Positions 7,477 to 16,199 are shown, counted from the first letter of the stretch. The stretch is 38,341 nt of DNA from an uncultured Bacteroidales bacterium (GCA_946408345.1 CAMJRR010000024.1:1-38341), one strand, 5' to 3'. Translations and numbers: made by a program. Notes: generated from the sequence alone by a model not told the origin.

Positions 7477-9498
7477 ATGAAAAAGTATTTATCTCTGATT
7501 TTGTTACTCTTCGTATTCGCTGGCTTTGCCAAGGCACAAGGACCCCAATCAACCGCCAACTGGTTTGGATACATCTTGCCTCCCAGCCCGGCAGAATACA
7601 AGTATGTCTCTTTTACCATGCAGGATTTAGGGTCAATGTCCATTGCATCGGACGAGGTCCCAGCAGTATCGACAGCCACCTTTGCTGACGGTTATGTGTG
7701 GAGTGTGAATAACAACAACGGCTATAACATTTGCAAATCAAGGTATGATGCTGCCAATAACCTTATCGAAGAACCTGAGGTGATGATTGCAAGCATTCCC
7801 TATGTCAACGATATGGCATACAATCCTGCCGACGGAATGATTTATGTCATTACAGGAGAACACCTGAAAAGCTTCGATCCAGCCGTTCCCGGCAACATGC
7901 AAGACCATGGCGTGATAGAGCACGACGGCTTCAATTTGGCTATCGACATGAATGGTAACGCTTATATGATAAGTTCTTGGGGCGAGTTTGGCATGCTGAA
8001 TCTTTCCAATGCACAATTGACCGTAATCAATTCGATTGATTTGCCCATAAAAATGTCTTTCGACATGCTGACGGGCGAATTGTTTGGCGTTTATTATGGA
8101 AATTTGTATCAGCTTGACCCCAATACTGGAGCCTATACCTTATTGGGCGCGCTCCATGACGGCGGCAACAGCTATGATCCGACCTGCCTGTTTATGACCT
8201 ACAGCTCCAATCCTTCGGAATTCACTGTCGGCGACTTGATCTATCGCGTCAATGACGACCAAGTGTCCGTGACGGTCATAGGTCATGTCAATGGCTACGA
8301 AGCCACCGGCGATTTGATCATCCCGGAATCGGTGAGTTATGAAGGACATAATTATACTGTGACCACCATTGGCGAAAGCGCGTTCTTGTATTGCTTCTAT
8401 TTGACGAACCTGTCCATTCCCAATACGGTAACCACCATCGAAGCGAGTGCCTTTGCCTATTGTCAGAGCTTTACTGGCGATTTGGTGATTCCCAACTCCG
8501 TGACTACTGTCGGCTATGGTGCCTTCCAGTATTGCTCCGGTTATGATGGAGACCTGATCATTGGAAGTGCGGTTACCACAATTGAGGATTATGCCTTTAA
8601 TTCGTGCGATGGCATGACGGGCACGCTCTACATCCCGAGCGGCATTCAGTCGATTGGCGGCAACTCCTTTGGCTATTGCGCTTTTAGTGGCATCACTGTC
8701 GACCCTGAAAACAGTGTCTATGACTCAAGAAACGACTGCAACGCCATCATCGAAACAAGCACAAACCAACTTGTTACAGGATGCAAGAACAGCACGATAC
8801 CCAACACAGTCACTTCGATTGGCTATTGCGCCTTCAGAGGCATTGTTGGCTTAACCTCCATTGAAATCCCTAATTCAGTGACTTACATTGGAGAAAATGC
8901 CTTTGCTTTTTGCTATGACCTGACTGGCGATTTGACCATCCCGAATTCTGTAGACACAATCGATGCAGGTGCTTTTTTCTATTGCCAAGGCTTTGGCGGC
9001 ATCCTGACCATAGGTGAATCCGTCACTTTTATTGGCGACCAGGCCTTCAGAAATTGCTCTGGTTTTACGGGAGCGGTCACTTTGGCCACCACGCCACCTG
9101 TCCTTGGTGACGAATTTGGAGGTTTGGTGTTCGAAAACTTCGGCTATCCCATCCTTACCGTTCCTTGCGGATGCATCGATGCCTATCGGAGCTCCAGTTG
9201 GTACGAACCTTACGGACTGAATGGTTTCAATGAGTTTATCGAAGATTGCAGTGTGGTTTCGGAAACTGGCAGCATTGTTACTGCCGTTTACCCCAATCCA
9301 ACTGAGGGAATGATTAAGATTGAGGCTGAAAACATGAAGAGCATCACCATCTTCAATTTGCTTGGAGAAATAGTTTTCGAATGTTCCGCCGATGGCGACA
9401 CCTTTGAATACGACTTCAGCCATCAAGGTGTCGGAATGTACTTCGTCAAGGTTGAGACTGCGAAGGGTATTGAGACCATGAAGGTAACTGTGAAGTAA
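7477..9498 (+). CDS. BspA-type leucine-rich-repeat surface protein with T9SS sorting domain
   Basis: Secreted protein of about 673 residues. It has a signal peptide (KKYLSLILLLFVFAGFAKAQ) and an N-terminal region of about 30-240 with repeated short strands (YVWSVNNNNGY, GMIYVITGEHL, GNAYMISSWGEF, GELFGVYYGNLYQ) that resembles beta-propeller blades. About ten LRR_5/BspA repeats follow (LTIPNSVTTIGxxAFxxC pattern, about 255-575). The last 70 residues form a type A T9SS C-terminal domain beginning VYPNPTEGMIKIE and ending MKVTVK. It should be exported by Sec, carried across the outer membrane by the type IX system and anchored to or released from the surface, where BspA proteins bind host or microbial partners. 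The in-frame ATG at 7414 lies upstream of the promoter and is rejected. Confidence 0.88.
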   Translation: MKKYLSLILLLFVFAGFAKAQGPQSTANWFGYILPPSPAEYKYVSFTMQDLGSMSIASDEVPAVSTATFADGYVWSVNNNNGYNICKSRYDAANNLIEEPEVMIASIPYVNDMAYNPADGMIYVITGEHLKSFDPAVPGNMQDHGVIEHDGFNLAIDMNGNAYMISSWGEFGMLNLSNAQLTVINSIDLPIKMSFDMLTGELFGVYYGNLYQLDPNTGAYTLLGALHDGGNSYDPTCLFMTYSSNPSEFTVGDLIYRVNDDQVSVTVIGHVNGYEATGDLIIPESVSYEGHNYTVTTIGESAFLYCFYLTNLSIPNTVTTIEASAFAYCQSFTGDLVIPNSVTTVGYGAFQYCSGYDGDLIIGSAVTTIEDYAFNSCDGMTGTLYIPSGIQSIGGNSFGYCAFSGITVDPENSVYDSRNDCNAIIETSTNQLVTGCKNSTIPNTVTSIGYCAFRGIVGLTSIEIPNSVTYIGENAFAFCYDLTGDLTIPNSVDTIDAGAFFYCQGFGGILTIGESVTFIGDQAFRNCSGFTGAVTLATTPPVLGDEFGGLVFENFGYPILTVPCGCIDAYRSSSWYEPYGLNGFNEFIEDCSVVSETGSIVTAVYPNPTEGMIKIEAENMKSITIFNLLGEIVFECSADGDTFEYDFSHQGVGMYFVKVETAKGIETMKVTVK

Positions 9499-9522
9499 TC
9501 AACAATTTATAATTATACCGAT

Positions 9523-10059
9523 ATGCCCAATCCCACCAACAAACAAGAGCTGCTCGCCGCCATGGCCGACGGCTATGCAAAACTCAACGATCAGATAGCC
9601 AAGATGAGCGAAGAAGCCATATCAATTCCCTTTGACTTCACCGCCGACCCGAAGAAATGCGGTGTGCGCTGGCAATACGACCGCTGCCTCCGCGACCTGC
9701 TGATTCACCTTCACGAGTGGCAAGTGCTGATGCGCGAGTTTGTGAACAACATCCGTGAAGGCCACCCGCGTGACTACCTGCCCGACGAGTACCGCAAGAA
9801 CTACCACGAAATGGACAAGATGCTGGTGGAGAAGCACCAAAACACGACTTTGGAGGAGGCCAAGCGCCTATTGCAGGAAACTCACGAGGAGATGCTCCGC
9901 CTCGCCGAGAGCTTCACCGAAGAGGAACTCTTCACCAAAGGCTACTACAAAAACACCTACACCACCGACATGGCGGCCTACTTCGTGAGCGTCACCTCAA
10001 GTCCTTACGGGCAGGCGGTGAAGCTATTGAAGACGCACCAGAAAAACCTCAAGAAATAA
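9523..10059 (+). CDS. ClbS/DfsB family four-helix-bundle protein
   Basis: Cytoplasmic protein of 178 residues belonging to the ClbS/DfsB (formerly DUF1706) group of DinB-like four-helix bundles. Typical features are the opening [20 protein letters not shown], the central W-x-Y-D-R-x-L-R-D-L-L-x-H-L-H-E-W stretch at about residues 50-67, and the closing [19 protein letters not shown]. The named member ClbS is a cyclopropane hydrolase that protects producers from colibactin, but most homologues are uncharacterised, so resistance is only a hint. It starts 22 bases after the LRR gene and heads a tight run with DUF1905, an acetyltransferase and a flavoprotein. Confidence 0.85.
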   Translation: MPNPTNKQELLAAMADGYAKLNDQIAKMSEEAISIPFDFTADPKKCGVRWQYDRCLRDLLIHLHEWQVLMREFVNNIREGHPRDYLPDEYRKNYHEMDKMLVEKHQNTTLEEAKRLLQETHEEMLRLAESFTEEELFTKGYYKNTYTTDMAAYFVSVTSSPYGQAVKLLKTHQKNLKK

Positions 10060-10060
10060 T

Positions 10061-10333
10061 ATGGGCACAGCAACGCCATACGAATTCGACGCCATCATCA
10101 TCCAAAACGAGGATATGGATGCCGCATACGTGGAGGTGCCTTTCGACATCAAAGCACTCTTCGGAAAAGGACGGTTAGCAGTTCACGCCACCTTCGACGG
10201 CGTGCCGTACGACGGCCAGATTGTCAAGATGGGGACGCCTTGCTTCATCATCGGCTTGCGGAAGGACATCCGCAAACAAATTGGCAAAAGTTTTGGCGAC
10301 ATGGTGCATGTGACATTTTGCGAAAGACAATAG
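10061..10333 (+). CDS. DUF1905 domain protein
   Basis: A 90-residue cytoplasmic protein that consists of a single DUF1905 domain, a small beta-barrel. The diagnostic parts are the [20 protein letters not shown] stretch, [18 protein letters not shown], and the C-terminal [18 protein letters not shown]. In many bacteria DUF1905 is fused to a YdeI-like domain; here it stands alone, as it often does in Bacteroidota, and its end (VTFCERQ) matches the usual end of stand-alone forms. The gene starts one base after the ClbS-like stop, so the two are surely cotranscribed. Function is unknown. Confidence 0.82.
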   Translation: MGTATPYEFDAIIIQNEDMDAAYVEVPFDIKALFGKGRLAVHATFDGVPYDGQIVKMGTPCFIIGLRKDIRKQIGKSFGDMVHVTFCERQ

Positions 10334-10389
10334 CTACACCGAAAGTGACTGGTATGAAGCGTACAAATCGCTGACTCAAAAATAATTCT

Positions 10390-10953
10390 ATGACGAATCT
10401 GGAAAAATGCAACGCTGGAATAGAGTATTCGTATGCCGATGAGGAACTGATTGCCCTCAAGACCGAGGCCATTCGGCAGTGCGAGATCTTCAACGCCATC
10501 GACGGGCGCGACTACATGGCGCAGTACCGTCACCTGCAGCAGATGCTGGGCGCTGTGGGCGAGCGCGTGTGGATTGCCAAGACCTTCAACTGCGACCGTG
10601 GCAAGAACATCTTCATCGGCGACGACTTCACCGGCAACCACAACCTCACCATCCTCGACATCCGCGAGGTCTATATCGGCAACCATGTGATGATTGGCCC
10701 GAACACGCTGATTACCACCGTCGGGCATCCGCTATCTCCTAAAGGCCGCAGAGAGTATCACGCTTTAGCTAAGCCCGTGCGCATAGGCAACGACGTGTGG
10801 ATTGGCGGCAACGTCACCATCCTGCCCGGCGTGACCATCGGCAACAACGTGGTGGTGGCGGCTGGCGCCGTGATTAACAAAGACGTTCCTGATAACACTT
10901 TAGTGGGCGGCGTGCCGGCGAGAGTTATTAAGGTGATAGAGGAGGATATTTGA
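10390..10953 (+). CDS. Maltose/galactoside O-acetyltransferase-like hexapeptide acetyltransferase
   Basis: Acetyl-CoA-dependent O-acetyltransferase of 187 residues, of the LacA/Maa/NodL group. The N-terminal Mac-like helices (residues about 5-55) include the EEL...LKTEAIRQCEIFNA pattern. A left-handed beta-helix then follows, with hexapeptide repeats (VYIGNHVMIGPNT, VRIGNDVWIGGNVTILPGVTIG), the catalytic His in TVGHPLSP at about residue 116 and the GGVPARVIK end typical of the family. The acceptor sugar cannot be deduced. It lies 56 bases after DUF1905 and 31 before a flavoprotein, on the same strand with no internal promoter seen. Confidence 0.88.
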   Translation: MTNLEKCNAGIEYSYADEELIALKTEAIRQCEIFNAIDGRDYMAQYRHLQQMLGAVGERVWIAKTFNCDRGKNIFIGDDFTGNHNLTILDIREVYIGNHVMIGPNTLITTVGHPLSPKGRREYHALAKPVRIGNDVWIGGNVTILPGVTIGNNVVVAAGAVINKDVPDNTLVGGVPARVIKVIEEDI

Positions 10954-10984
10954 ATTTGAATAACAAACAAAGACTACATCATAA

Positions 10985-11632
10985 ATGAAAAAAATCATCA
11001 TCATCGACGGAGGCCCGCGCGCTACTTTCAACATGGCCTCAATGCTCAAGAAAATCGCTGAAGGAGCCGGTTCCGTCAGCAACGAAATCGAGGTGAAAAC
11101 GGTGCGCCTCTATGCCCTCGATTACAAAGGCTGCATGTCGTGCATGGCCTGTAAAATCAAGGGCAAAGCCTCGCAGGTGTGCAAATACAAGGATGCTTTG
11201 ACTCCTGTCTTGGAGGAGATTGCGCAAGCTGACGGCCTGGTATTAGGTTCGCCTAACTATTTCGGTGAGATTACTGGCCAGATGCGGGCTTTTTTGGAGC
11301 GTTTGGCCTTCCCTTGGCTCTCCTACAACGACTACAGCATCACCGCCCCGAAGCGGATGCCCGTGGTGTTGGTGGAGACACAAAACGGTGGTGTGGGCGG
11401 CAGCAACTGCAACGGCTACGGCACGATGGAGCCTTGCATCGCAAAAGCCCTCGGACAACCGGAGAAACTGTTTGCCAACAACACCTACCAAGTGAAGAAC
11501 TACGCCAATTTCGAGTTGGGAGGATTCTCGGAGGAAGCCAAACGAAAATATCGCGAGGAGCACTGGGATGAGGACCTGCAAAAGGCCTTCGATGCTGGAA
11601 AGCGCATGGCGGAAACAATTATTAAAGCGTGA
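10985..11632 (+). CDS. Iron-sulfur-flavoprotein-like NAD(P)H-dependent FMN reductase
   Basis: Flavodoxin-fold reductase of 215 residues, cytoplasmic. The N-terminal strand KKIIIIDGGPRATFNMASML supplies the FMN phosphate loop. A compact cysteine motif (GCMSCMACKIKG...VC, about residues 46-63) resembles the [4Fe-4S] motif of iron-sulfur flavoproteins, though the spacing before the fourth Cys is longer (nine residues) than usual. LVLGSPNYFGEITGQMRAFLER is the classical NADPH-dependent FMN reductase stretch. It likely transfers electrons to quinones, nitro compounds or oxygen species in an anaerobe. It closes the four-gene run that begins at 9523. Two relatives occur at 23403 and 27484. Confidence 0.86.
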   Translation: MKKIIIIDGGPRATFNMASMLKKIAEGAGSVSNEIEVKTVRLYALDYKGCMSCMACKIKGKASQVCKYKDALTPVLEEIAQADGLVLGSPNYFGEITGQMRAFLERLAFPWLSYNDYSITAPKRMPVVLVETQNGGVGGSNCNGYGTMEPCIAKALGQPEKLFANNTYQVKNYANFELGGFSEEAKRKYREEHWDEDLQKAFDAGKRMAETIIKA

Positions 11633-11792
11633 TGAGAAAGCCTTTTGAAACTAGCTTTGACTTGTTCATTCAGCGGTGCAGTTATTAATTACAACTTTAC
11701 GGTCAGTAGTTTATTGCAGCCTAAATTGAAGGGAACTGCATAAAATAAGGCAATTAAGATTTCTTTTTTCTGTAAAATATCGCTTTTCATGA

Positions 11793-11809
11793 TATTTTTG
11801 CTACTTTTG
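11793..11809 (+). promoter_or_regulatory. Two overlapping-register -7 boxes upstream of the AAA+ ATPase
   Basis: TATTTTTG at 11793-11800 and TACTTTTG at 11802-11809 both match TAnnTTTG and are nine bases apart, giving two possible start sites ahead of the 10-bp tandem repeat. Confidence 0.6.
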
Positions 11810-11820
11810 CAAACAGAAAA

Positions 11821-11860
11821 GAATAAAAGAGAATAAAGAAGAATAAAAGAGAGTAAAGAT
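11821..11860 (+). repeat. Four tandem 10-bp purine-rich repeats in the ATPase leader
   Basis: Four consecutive decamers read GAATAAAAGA, GAATAAAGAA, GAATAAAAGA and GAGTAAAGAT. They occupy the whole leader between the promoter and the ATG at 11859, which falls in the last unit. Copy-number change would alter leader length by one helical turn. Confidence 0.85.
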
Positions 11861-12983
11861 GGATGATTGGGAAAGTGTTCACAGCTTGTTTCAGCCTACG
11901 TTTGGCAACCGTCCGGTGCAGTATATCGGTCGAGACGGTGTGATAGAACAGTTTATGGAAGGATTGAGTGAGCCTGTCGGGTCACGCAATCGCTGCACAT
12001 TGTTTCTCGGACAACGAGGCATGGGCAAGACAGCCCTGCTTCTTGAACTCAGCGATCGCGCCTCGAATGCTGGATATGTGGTAGCCCGTGTGACTGCCCA
12101 CGAAGGGATGCCCAAAGCCATTATCGAGCAGTTTCAACTTAACGGTTCACAATATTTCAAGGACGAAAAGCGGGAAGTGTCGGGCATGACGGCAGGCGTG
12201 TTGGGATTCTCGTTTGGACTTACTTTTTCTGATGCGGCAGAGCGGCAGTACGGATTTCGTTCGAAGATGTCGCTGTTGTGTGATAAACTTGCCGAGAAGG
12301 GCAAAGGAGCGTTGATTCTCATCGATGAAGTGCGAACCTCGTCAGCCATGCGCGAAGTGGCTGCAGCCTATCAGGAACTTGTGGGAGACCGTAAAAACAT
12401 AGCAATAGCAATGGCGGGATTGCCTCATGCCGTTTCCAGCATACTGAACGACAACGTCCTTACTTTCTTGAACCGAGCAACCAAAGTGGAGTTGGGAACA
12501 ATTTCAACCCATCTAATCAGGGCATACTACGAAAAGTCGTTCAGGTCGATTGGAATAAAAGTTTCAGATGAAATTCTTGACCGAGCGGCATTAGCCACCC
12601 GTGGTTTTCCTTATCTCATGCAGCTGATTGGATACTATGTGATTCAATATACCCCTACGGGCAATGAGGTGACAGAAGTCATCATGGAAAAGGTGGAAAA
12701 AGCTGCTATGGGGGATATGGAAGATAATGTGTTCAAGCCAATTCTGGCCCCGCTCAGTGATAACGACAAGCTGTTTTTGAAAGCTATGGCACGCATTGGT
12801 GGGACTGTGACCACAGCCAAATTACAAGCCGCTTTGGGAGAAAACGGACCTGCCATTCAGCCTTATCGCAAACGTCTCATTGAGGCAGGAGTTATTGAGG
12901 CACCCAGACGAGGCGAATTGGTGTTTGCAATGCCTTACTTGTCGGAGTACCTTTTGAATGAATTAAACGAATCAGCTTATTGA
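11859..12983 (+). CDS. AAA+ / STAND-like ATPase with C-terminal winged helix
   Basis: Cytoplasmic ATP-binding protein of 374 residues, not assigned to a named system. It has Walker A GQRGMGKT at 51-58, Walker B ALILIDEV at 151-158, a likely sensor segment (IAMAGLP) near residue 182, a helical lid around 225-285 (RAALATRGFPYLMQLIGYYV) and a C-terminal winged-helix region of about 300-365 (DKLFLKAMARIGGTVTTAKL, then QPYRKRLIEAGVIEAP). This layout is that of ORC/Cdc6-like or STAND ATPases found beside mobile or defence genes and sometimes acting alone. The residues after Walker B (EVRTSS) differ from the usual DE-x(H/Q) environment. The leader contains two promoter boxes and a 10-bp tandem repeat. 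The next gene begins three bases after the stop. Confidence 0.8.
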   Translation: MDDWESVHSLFQPTFGNRPVQYIGRDGVIEQFMEGLSEPVGSRNRCTLFLGQRGMGKTALLLELSDRASNAGYVVARVTAHEGMPKAIIEQFQLNGSQYFKDEKREVSGMTAGVLGFSFGLTFSDAAERQYGFRSKMSLLCDKLAEKGKGALILIDEVRTSSAMREVAAAYQELVGDRKNIAIAMAGLPHAVSSILNDNVLTFLNRATKVELGTISTHLIRAYYEKSFRSIGIKVSDEILDRAALATRGFPYLMQLIGYYVIQYTPTGNEVTEVIMEKVEKAAMGDMEDNVFKPILAPLSDNDKLFLKAMARIGGTVTTAKLQAALGENGPAIQPYRKRLIEAGVIEAPRRGELVFAMPYLSEYLLNELNESAY

Positions 12984-12986
12984 TGC

Positions 12987-13610
12987 ATGAAAAAGTTCAT
13001 CCTCGTTTCTTGGCTTTTGCTTTTGGCAGCATCGGCATCTTTCGCTCAAATCGTCGATGACGCGCAACCGAATTTCAAGCCAAGCATACAAACCGCCATT
13101 GAGAGGCAAATGGCCACCTATCCCGAGTCCACCTTGCAGGACATCTACAAGAGTTTCTACCAAGAGCATTTCGGACCGGGCCATATCATCAGCGACACGG
13201 CCTCTGCGCGACGCTATCTGATGCGCGAACTATCGGAAATGGGCAAAACCCAATCGCCTTACTTTGAGCCTACGGGCAGCCAAGGCGATTATGTCCGCGT
13301 CTATCTCTCCGCCGTCGCCGACAGCCTGATTACTGCCGAGCAACTCTTGGACGCCTTTGTCAGAAGTGCCAATTCGTGGCAAGAACCGACTGTCAGTTGG
13401 TTGGAGAAATGGGGAACCATCGTGAGCATCATCCAAGCGAACAAGATGGAAATCGAAGACTTCGAAACCGACCTCCCTCTGCTGACCAAAGCCGCCCGAA
13501 ACAGCCAAGCCGTACACCACAGCCGCCGTTATAACGAGGCATATCACCCGCATTACCGAATCGTGGAACGCAGCATTTTTGAGATAGAGTTAAAACCCTC
13601 TTTGAAATAG
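12987..13610 (+). CDS. Secreted hypothetical protein
   Basis: A 207-residue protein with a clean Sec signal peptide (KKFILVSWLLLLAASASFAQ, cleavage after AQ likely), so probably periplasmic. No catalytic motif is recognised. The body is mixed helical, with a conserved-looking stretch YKSFYQEHFGPGHIISD near residue 55 and several His and Tyr residues in the C-terminal part (AVHHSRRYNEAYHPHY). The ATG lies three bases after the ATPase stop, so the two genes are almost certainly cotranscribed even though one product is cytoplasmic and the other exported. I do not recognise the family; the length and composition suggest a real, conserved Bacteroidales protein. Confidence 0.7.
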   Translation: MKKFILVSWLLLLAASASFAQIVDDAQPNFKPSIQTAIERQMATYPESTLQDIYKSFYQEHFGPGHIISDTASARRYLMRELSEMGKTQSPYFEPTGSQGDYVRVYLSAVADSLITAEQLLDAFVRSANSWQEPTVSWLEKWGTIVSIIQANKMEIEDFETDLPLLTKAARNSQAVHHSRRYNEAYHPHYRIVERSIFEIELKPSLK

Positions 13611-13655
13611 TATCAAATCCATTGTCAATTATAAATTATCAATTCTCAATTTATT

Positions 13656-14219
13656 ATGAAACAACCCATTAAAGTAACAGAAGCCATTTTCCCAATGCCC
13701 GTTTTGCTCGTGGCTACCTACAACGAAGACGGCACCATCGACGTGATGAACGCCGCTTGGGGCACCATGCTCGACCGCGACCGTGTGGCCCTCAACCTGA
13801 CCGAAACCCACAAAACCGTGGAAAACATCAAGCAACGCAAGGGCTTTGTCGTCCATATCGCCGACGCAGCCCATGTGGTGGAGGCCGACTATTTCGGCGT
13901 CGTGTCGGGCAAAACCGAAAAGGACAAGTTTGCCAAGAGTGGACTCACCGCGACAAAATCCTCATTGGTGGACGCACCCATCATCAACGAGATGCCCATC
14001 GCCATGGAATGCGAATTCGTTGAATACCAAAGCGACGACACGGGCCTTGGCGTCATCGGCAAGGTGCTCCAGACCTCCGTCGAGGCCAGCAAGATGAAAG
14101 ACGGCAAAGTGGACGTGGAAGCCCTGCAAGCCATCGCTTTCGACCCTTACACGCACGGCTATTACCAAGTCTCAAAGCGTGTCGGCGAGGCCTTCAAGGA
14201 CGGCTTGAAACTGAAGTAA
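13656..14219 (+). CDS. Flavin reductase family protein
   Basis: FMN-binding split-barrel protein of 187 residues, cytoplasmic, of the flavin reductase-like group. Typical parts are the opening PIKVTEAIFPMPVLLVATYN, the NAAWGTMLDRDRVALNLTETHKT region (residues about 30-52) that lines the flavin site, and FVVHIADAAHVVEADYFG followed by a K-x-D-K-F helix. It probably binds FMN and reduces it or a bound substrate with NAD(P)H. It begins 45 bases after the secreted protein across an AT-rich gap without a clear -7 box, and ends 14 bases from the converging AraC gene. Confidence 0.86.
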   Translation: MKQPIKVTEAIFPMPVLLVATYNEDGTIDVMNAAWGTMLDRDRVALNLTETHKTVENIKQRKGFVVHIADAAHVVEADYFGVVSGKTEKDKFAKSGLTATKSSLVDAPIINEMPIAMECEFVEYQSDDTGLGVIGKVLQTSVEASKMKDGKVDVEALQAIAFDPYTHGYYQVSKRVGEAFKDGLKLK

Positions 14220-14233
14220 TGAATGTATAAAGC

Positions 14234-15127
14234 CTAAGAAACGTATTTGCTCGGCGGCATTCCAAAATGTTTCTTGAACATCTGCGTGAAATGCGCCGAA
14301 TACTTAAAGCCCAGCTCATCGGCGGTCTCGGTGACGGTCTTGCCGCTGATGAGCATGTCGCGGGCACGCTGCATGACGAATTTACGGATGGCTGTCGTGG
14401 CAGTCTCACCAGTCAGCTCGTGAATTAAGTCGCCGAAGTAGTTTGGCGAAAGGAACAATTCCTGCGCACAATACTTCACCGACGGGATTCCCAATTGGAG
14501 TTGTTTGCCTTCATCGTAATAGCGCACAAGGAGGTTCTCGAAGCGATTCAGCAAATCGGAATAAGTCGGCAACGAGGTGGACAACTGCTGCGCATAAAAA
14601 CGGGCAATATGCTCCAAAACCAAGCCGATGTAATGCACCAGAATATGCTGCGTGTGTTCGTCGTCTCTGCCGTTTTGTAGTTCCTGACGGATTAGTTGCA
14701 AAAAGCCTACGATGGTTTGCCGTTGCGCTTCGTCGGTCAGCAAGGCCTCGTTCGTGTTGTACGAAAAATAGGTGTATTGCGACATCCTTCGTCCGAGTTC
14801 GGTGCCTTGAATCAGTTCGGGGTCGAACAGCAAAGCCCAGCCTTTGGTCTGGATTTCCTCGCCTGTGTCGCTCTTGCCTCCGATTTGTCCGGGCGAGACG
14901 CACATGATGGCATGTTGGTGTAGGTCGTAGCGCAACAGGCCGTATGTAAGGTTTTCCAAAAACTCATCGGCGATGAAAATGCCAAAGACGTCATAGTTGT
15001 TCAGGCTATGGCGGCAGTGCTCCAACTCGTCGTAGTGGATGACGCTGACCAAAGGATGCAACTCGGGCGCACCAATATAACGCGCGTAATCGTTGACGCA
15101 GTGAACTTTCAACATTTGTTGTTTCAT
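14234..15127 (-). CDS. AraC family transcriptional regulator, divergent from aldo/keto reductase
   Basis: About 297 residues. An N-terminal effector-binding region has cupin-like features (residues about 1-150, with YDVFGIFIADEF and HQHAIMCVSPGQ). The C-terminal AraC double helix-turn-helix (about 200-297) includes VKYCAQELFLSPNYFGDLI as first HTH and VTETADELGFKYSAHFTQMF as second, ending HFGMPPSKYVS. The frame extends eight codons upstream of 15127, but those codons lie in and beyond a TATTTTTG -7 box five bases before this ATG, so the mRNA is probably leaderless or starts at the next ATG, four codons on. Its divergent position suggests control of the aldo/keto reductase at 15251. Confidence 0.9.
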   Translation of the reverse strand: MKQQMLKVHCVNDYARYIGAPELHPLVSVIHYDELEHCRHSLNNYDVFGIFIADEFLENLTYGLLRYDLHQHAIMCVSPGQIGGKSDTGEEIQTKGWALLFDPELIQGTELGRRMSQYTYFSYNTNEALLTDEAQRQTIVGFLQLIRQELQNGRDDEHTQHILVHYIGLVLEHIARFYAQQLSTSLPTYSDLLNRFENLLVRYYDEGKQLQLGIPSVKYCAQELFLSPNYFGDLIHELTGETATTAIRKFVMQRARDMLISGKTVTETADELGFKYSAHFTQMFKKHFGMPPSKYVS

Positions 15128-15132
15128 GACTG

Positions 15133-15140
15133 CAAAAATA
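15133..15140 (-). promoter_or_regulatory. -7 box abutting the AraC start codon
   Basis: TATTTTTG on the minus strand, separated from the ATG at 15127 by five bases. Confidence 0.55.
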
Positions 15141-15212
15141 GGAAAAATCATTTTCCGAAAAATCAGTTGTTTTATCCGTAAATCATATAACCCGTTTCCG
15201 TGTTGCTTGTTC

Positions 15213-15220
15213 TACTTTTG
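15213..15220 (+). promoter_or_regulatory. -7 box of the aldo/keto reductase gene
   Basis: TACTTTTG, 30 bases upstream of the ATG at 15251, in the divergent region shared with the AraC gene. Confidence 0.65.
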
Positions 15221-15250
15221 CTGCGTAAATCATTATCAAGCAATAATAAA

Positions 15251-16192
15251 ATGAAAGAAACGAAAATTGCATTGGGCACTTGGGCTTGGGGCGCGGGTGC
15301 CTTTGGTGGCGACGCGGTGTATGGCGTCAACACGAACGAAGAGAATCTGAAACCCGTTTTCGAAGCCGCTATGAAAGCCGGACTGAGCCTTTGGGACACA
15401 GCAACGGTCTACGGCATGGGTGAATCGGAGCGTATCCTTGGCACTTTTGTGCAGACCGTGAAGCGCGAAGACGTTGAAATCTCAACGAAATTCACGCCGC
15501 AATTGGCCGAGATGTACGACAACTCCGTCGAGAAGATGGCCGAGGCCTCGATGCAACGCATAGGCATCGACTACATCGACATGTACTGGATCCACAACCC
15601 GATGGATGTCAGCCGTTGGACGCCTGGACTGATTCCGCTGCTCAAATCGGGAAAGATTAAGAATGTGGGCGTGTCGAACCATAACATTGAGGAAATCCAT
15701 CTCGCCAACGAGATTCTCGGTGAGGCTGGCTTCAGGGTATCAGCCGTGCAAAACCACTTTTCGCTGCTTTACCGCTCGTCGGAAAAAGGAGGCGTGCTCG
15801 ACTATTGCAAGGAAAACGGCATACAGTTTTGGTCGTACATGGTGCTGGAACAAGGCGCCCTGACAGGAGCTTTCAACGCTGCTCATCCTCTGCCCGCCGA
15901 TAGCGACCGTGGCCGCAAATACAATCCCGTCCTTGACAAGATTGAAGCCTTGACCGATGCCATGAAACAAATCGGTGAGCGTCACCATGCCACCTGCTCT
16001 CAAATCGGCATTGCATGGGCCATCGCCAAAGGAACGATGCCCATCATCGGTGCCACCAAGGCGCACCATGTGACGGAGGCCGCCGAAGCCACCAAGATCA
16101 GGCTTTTGGAGGATGAAGTCGCACAACTGGAGCGTTTGGCCGACACCATCGCTGTGGATACGCGCGGTGACTGGGAGCACACGATGGAATAA
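15251..16192 (+). CDS. Aldo/keto reductase
   Basis: NADPH-dependent oxidoreductase of 313 residues with a TIM-barrel fold, cytoplasmic. The catalytic tetrad is visible: D49 in LWDTATVYG, Y54, K80 in ISTKFTP and H115 in YWIHNP. The coenzyme-binding end includes GATKAHHVTEAAEA. Sequence style matches the group of aldo/keto reductases found beside AraC regulators in Bacteroidota; the carbonyl substrate is unknown. The ORF can be read from 15200, but those codons overlap the -7 box, so ATG 15251 is chosen. A structured region with a T-run follows the stop. Confidence 0.93.
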   Translation: MKETKIALGTWAWGAGAFGGDAVYGVNTNEENLKPVFEAAMKAGLSLWDTATVYGMGESERILGTFVQTVKREDVEISTKFTPQLAEMYDNSVEKMAEASMQRIGIDYIDMYWIHNPMDVSRWTPGLIPLLKSGKIKNVGVSNHNIEEIHLANEILGEAGFRVSAVQNHFSLLYRSSEKGGVLDYCKENGIQFWSYMVLEQGALTGAFNAAHPLPADSDRGRKYNPVLDKIEALTDAMKQIGERHHATCSQIGIAWAIAKGTMPIIGATKAHHVTEAAEATKIRLLEDEVAQLERLADTIAVDTRGDWEHTME

Positions 16193-16199
16193 ACGATTC

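Noticed and set aside
10334..10389. Peptide-like frame (ending YEAYKSLTQK) after the DUF1905 stop
   Set aside because: It is only about 17 codons long, out of frame with DUF1905, whose own end matches its family; insufficient to call a gene remnant.
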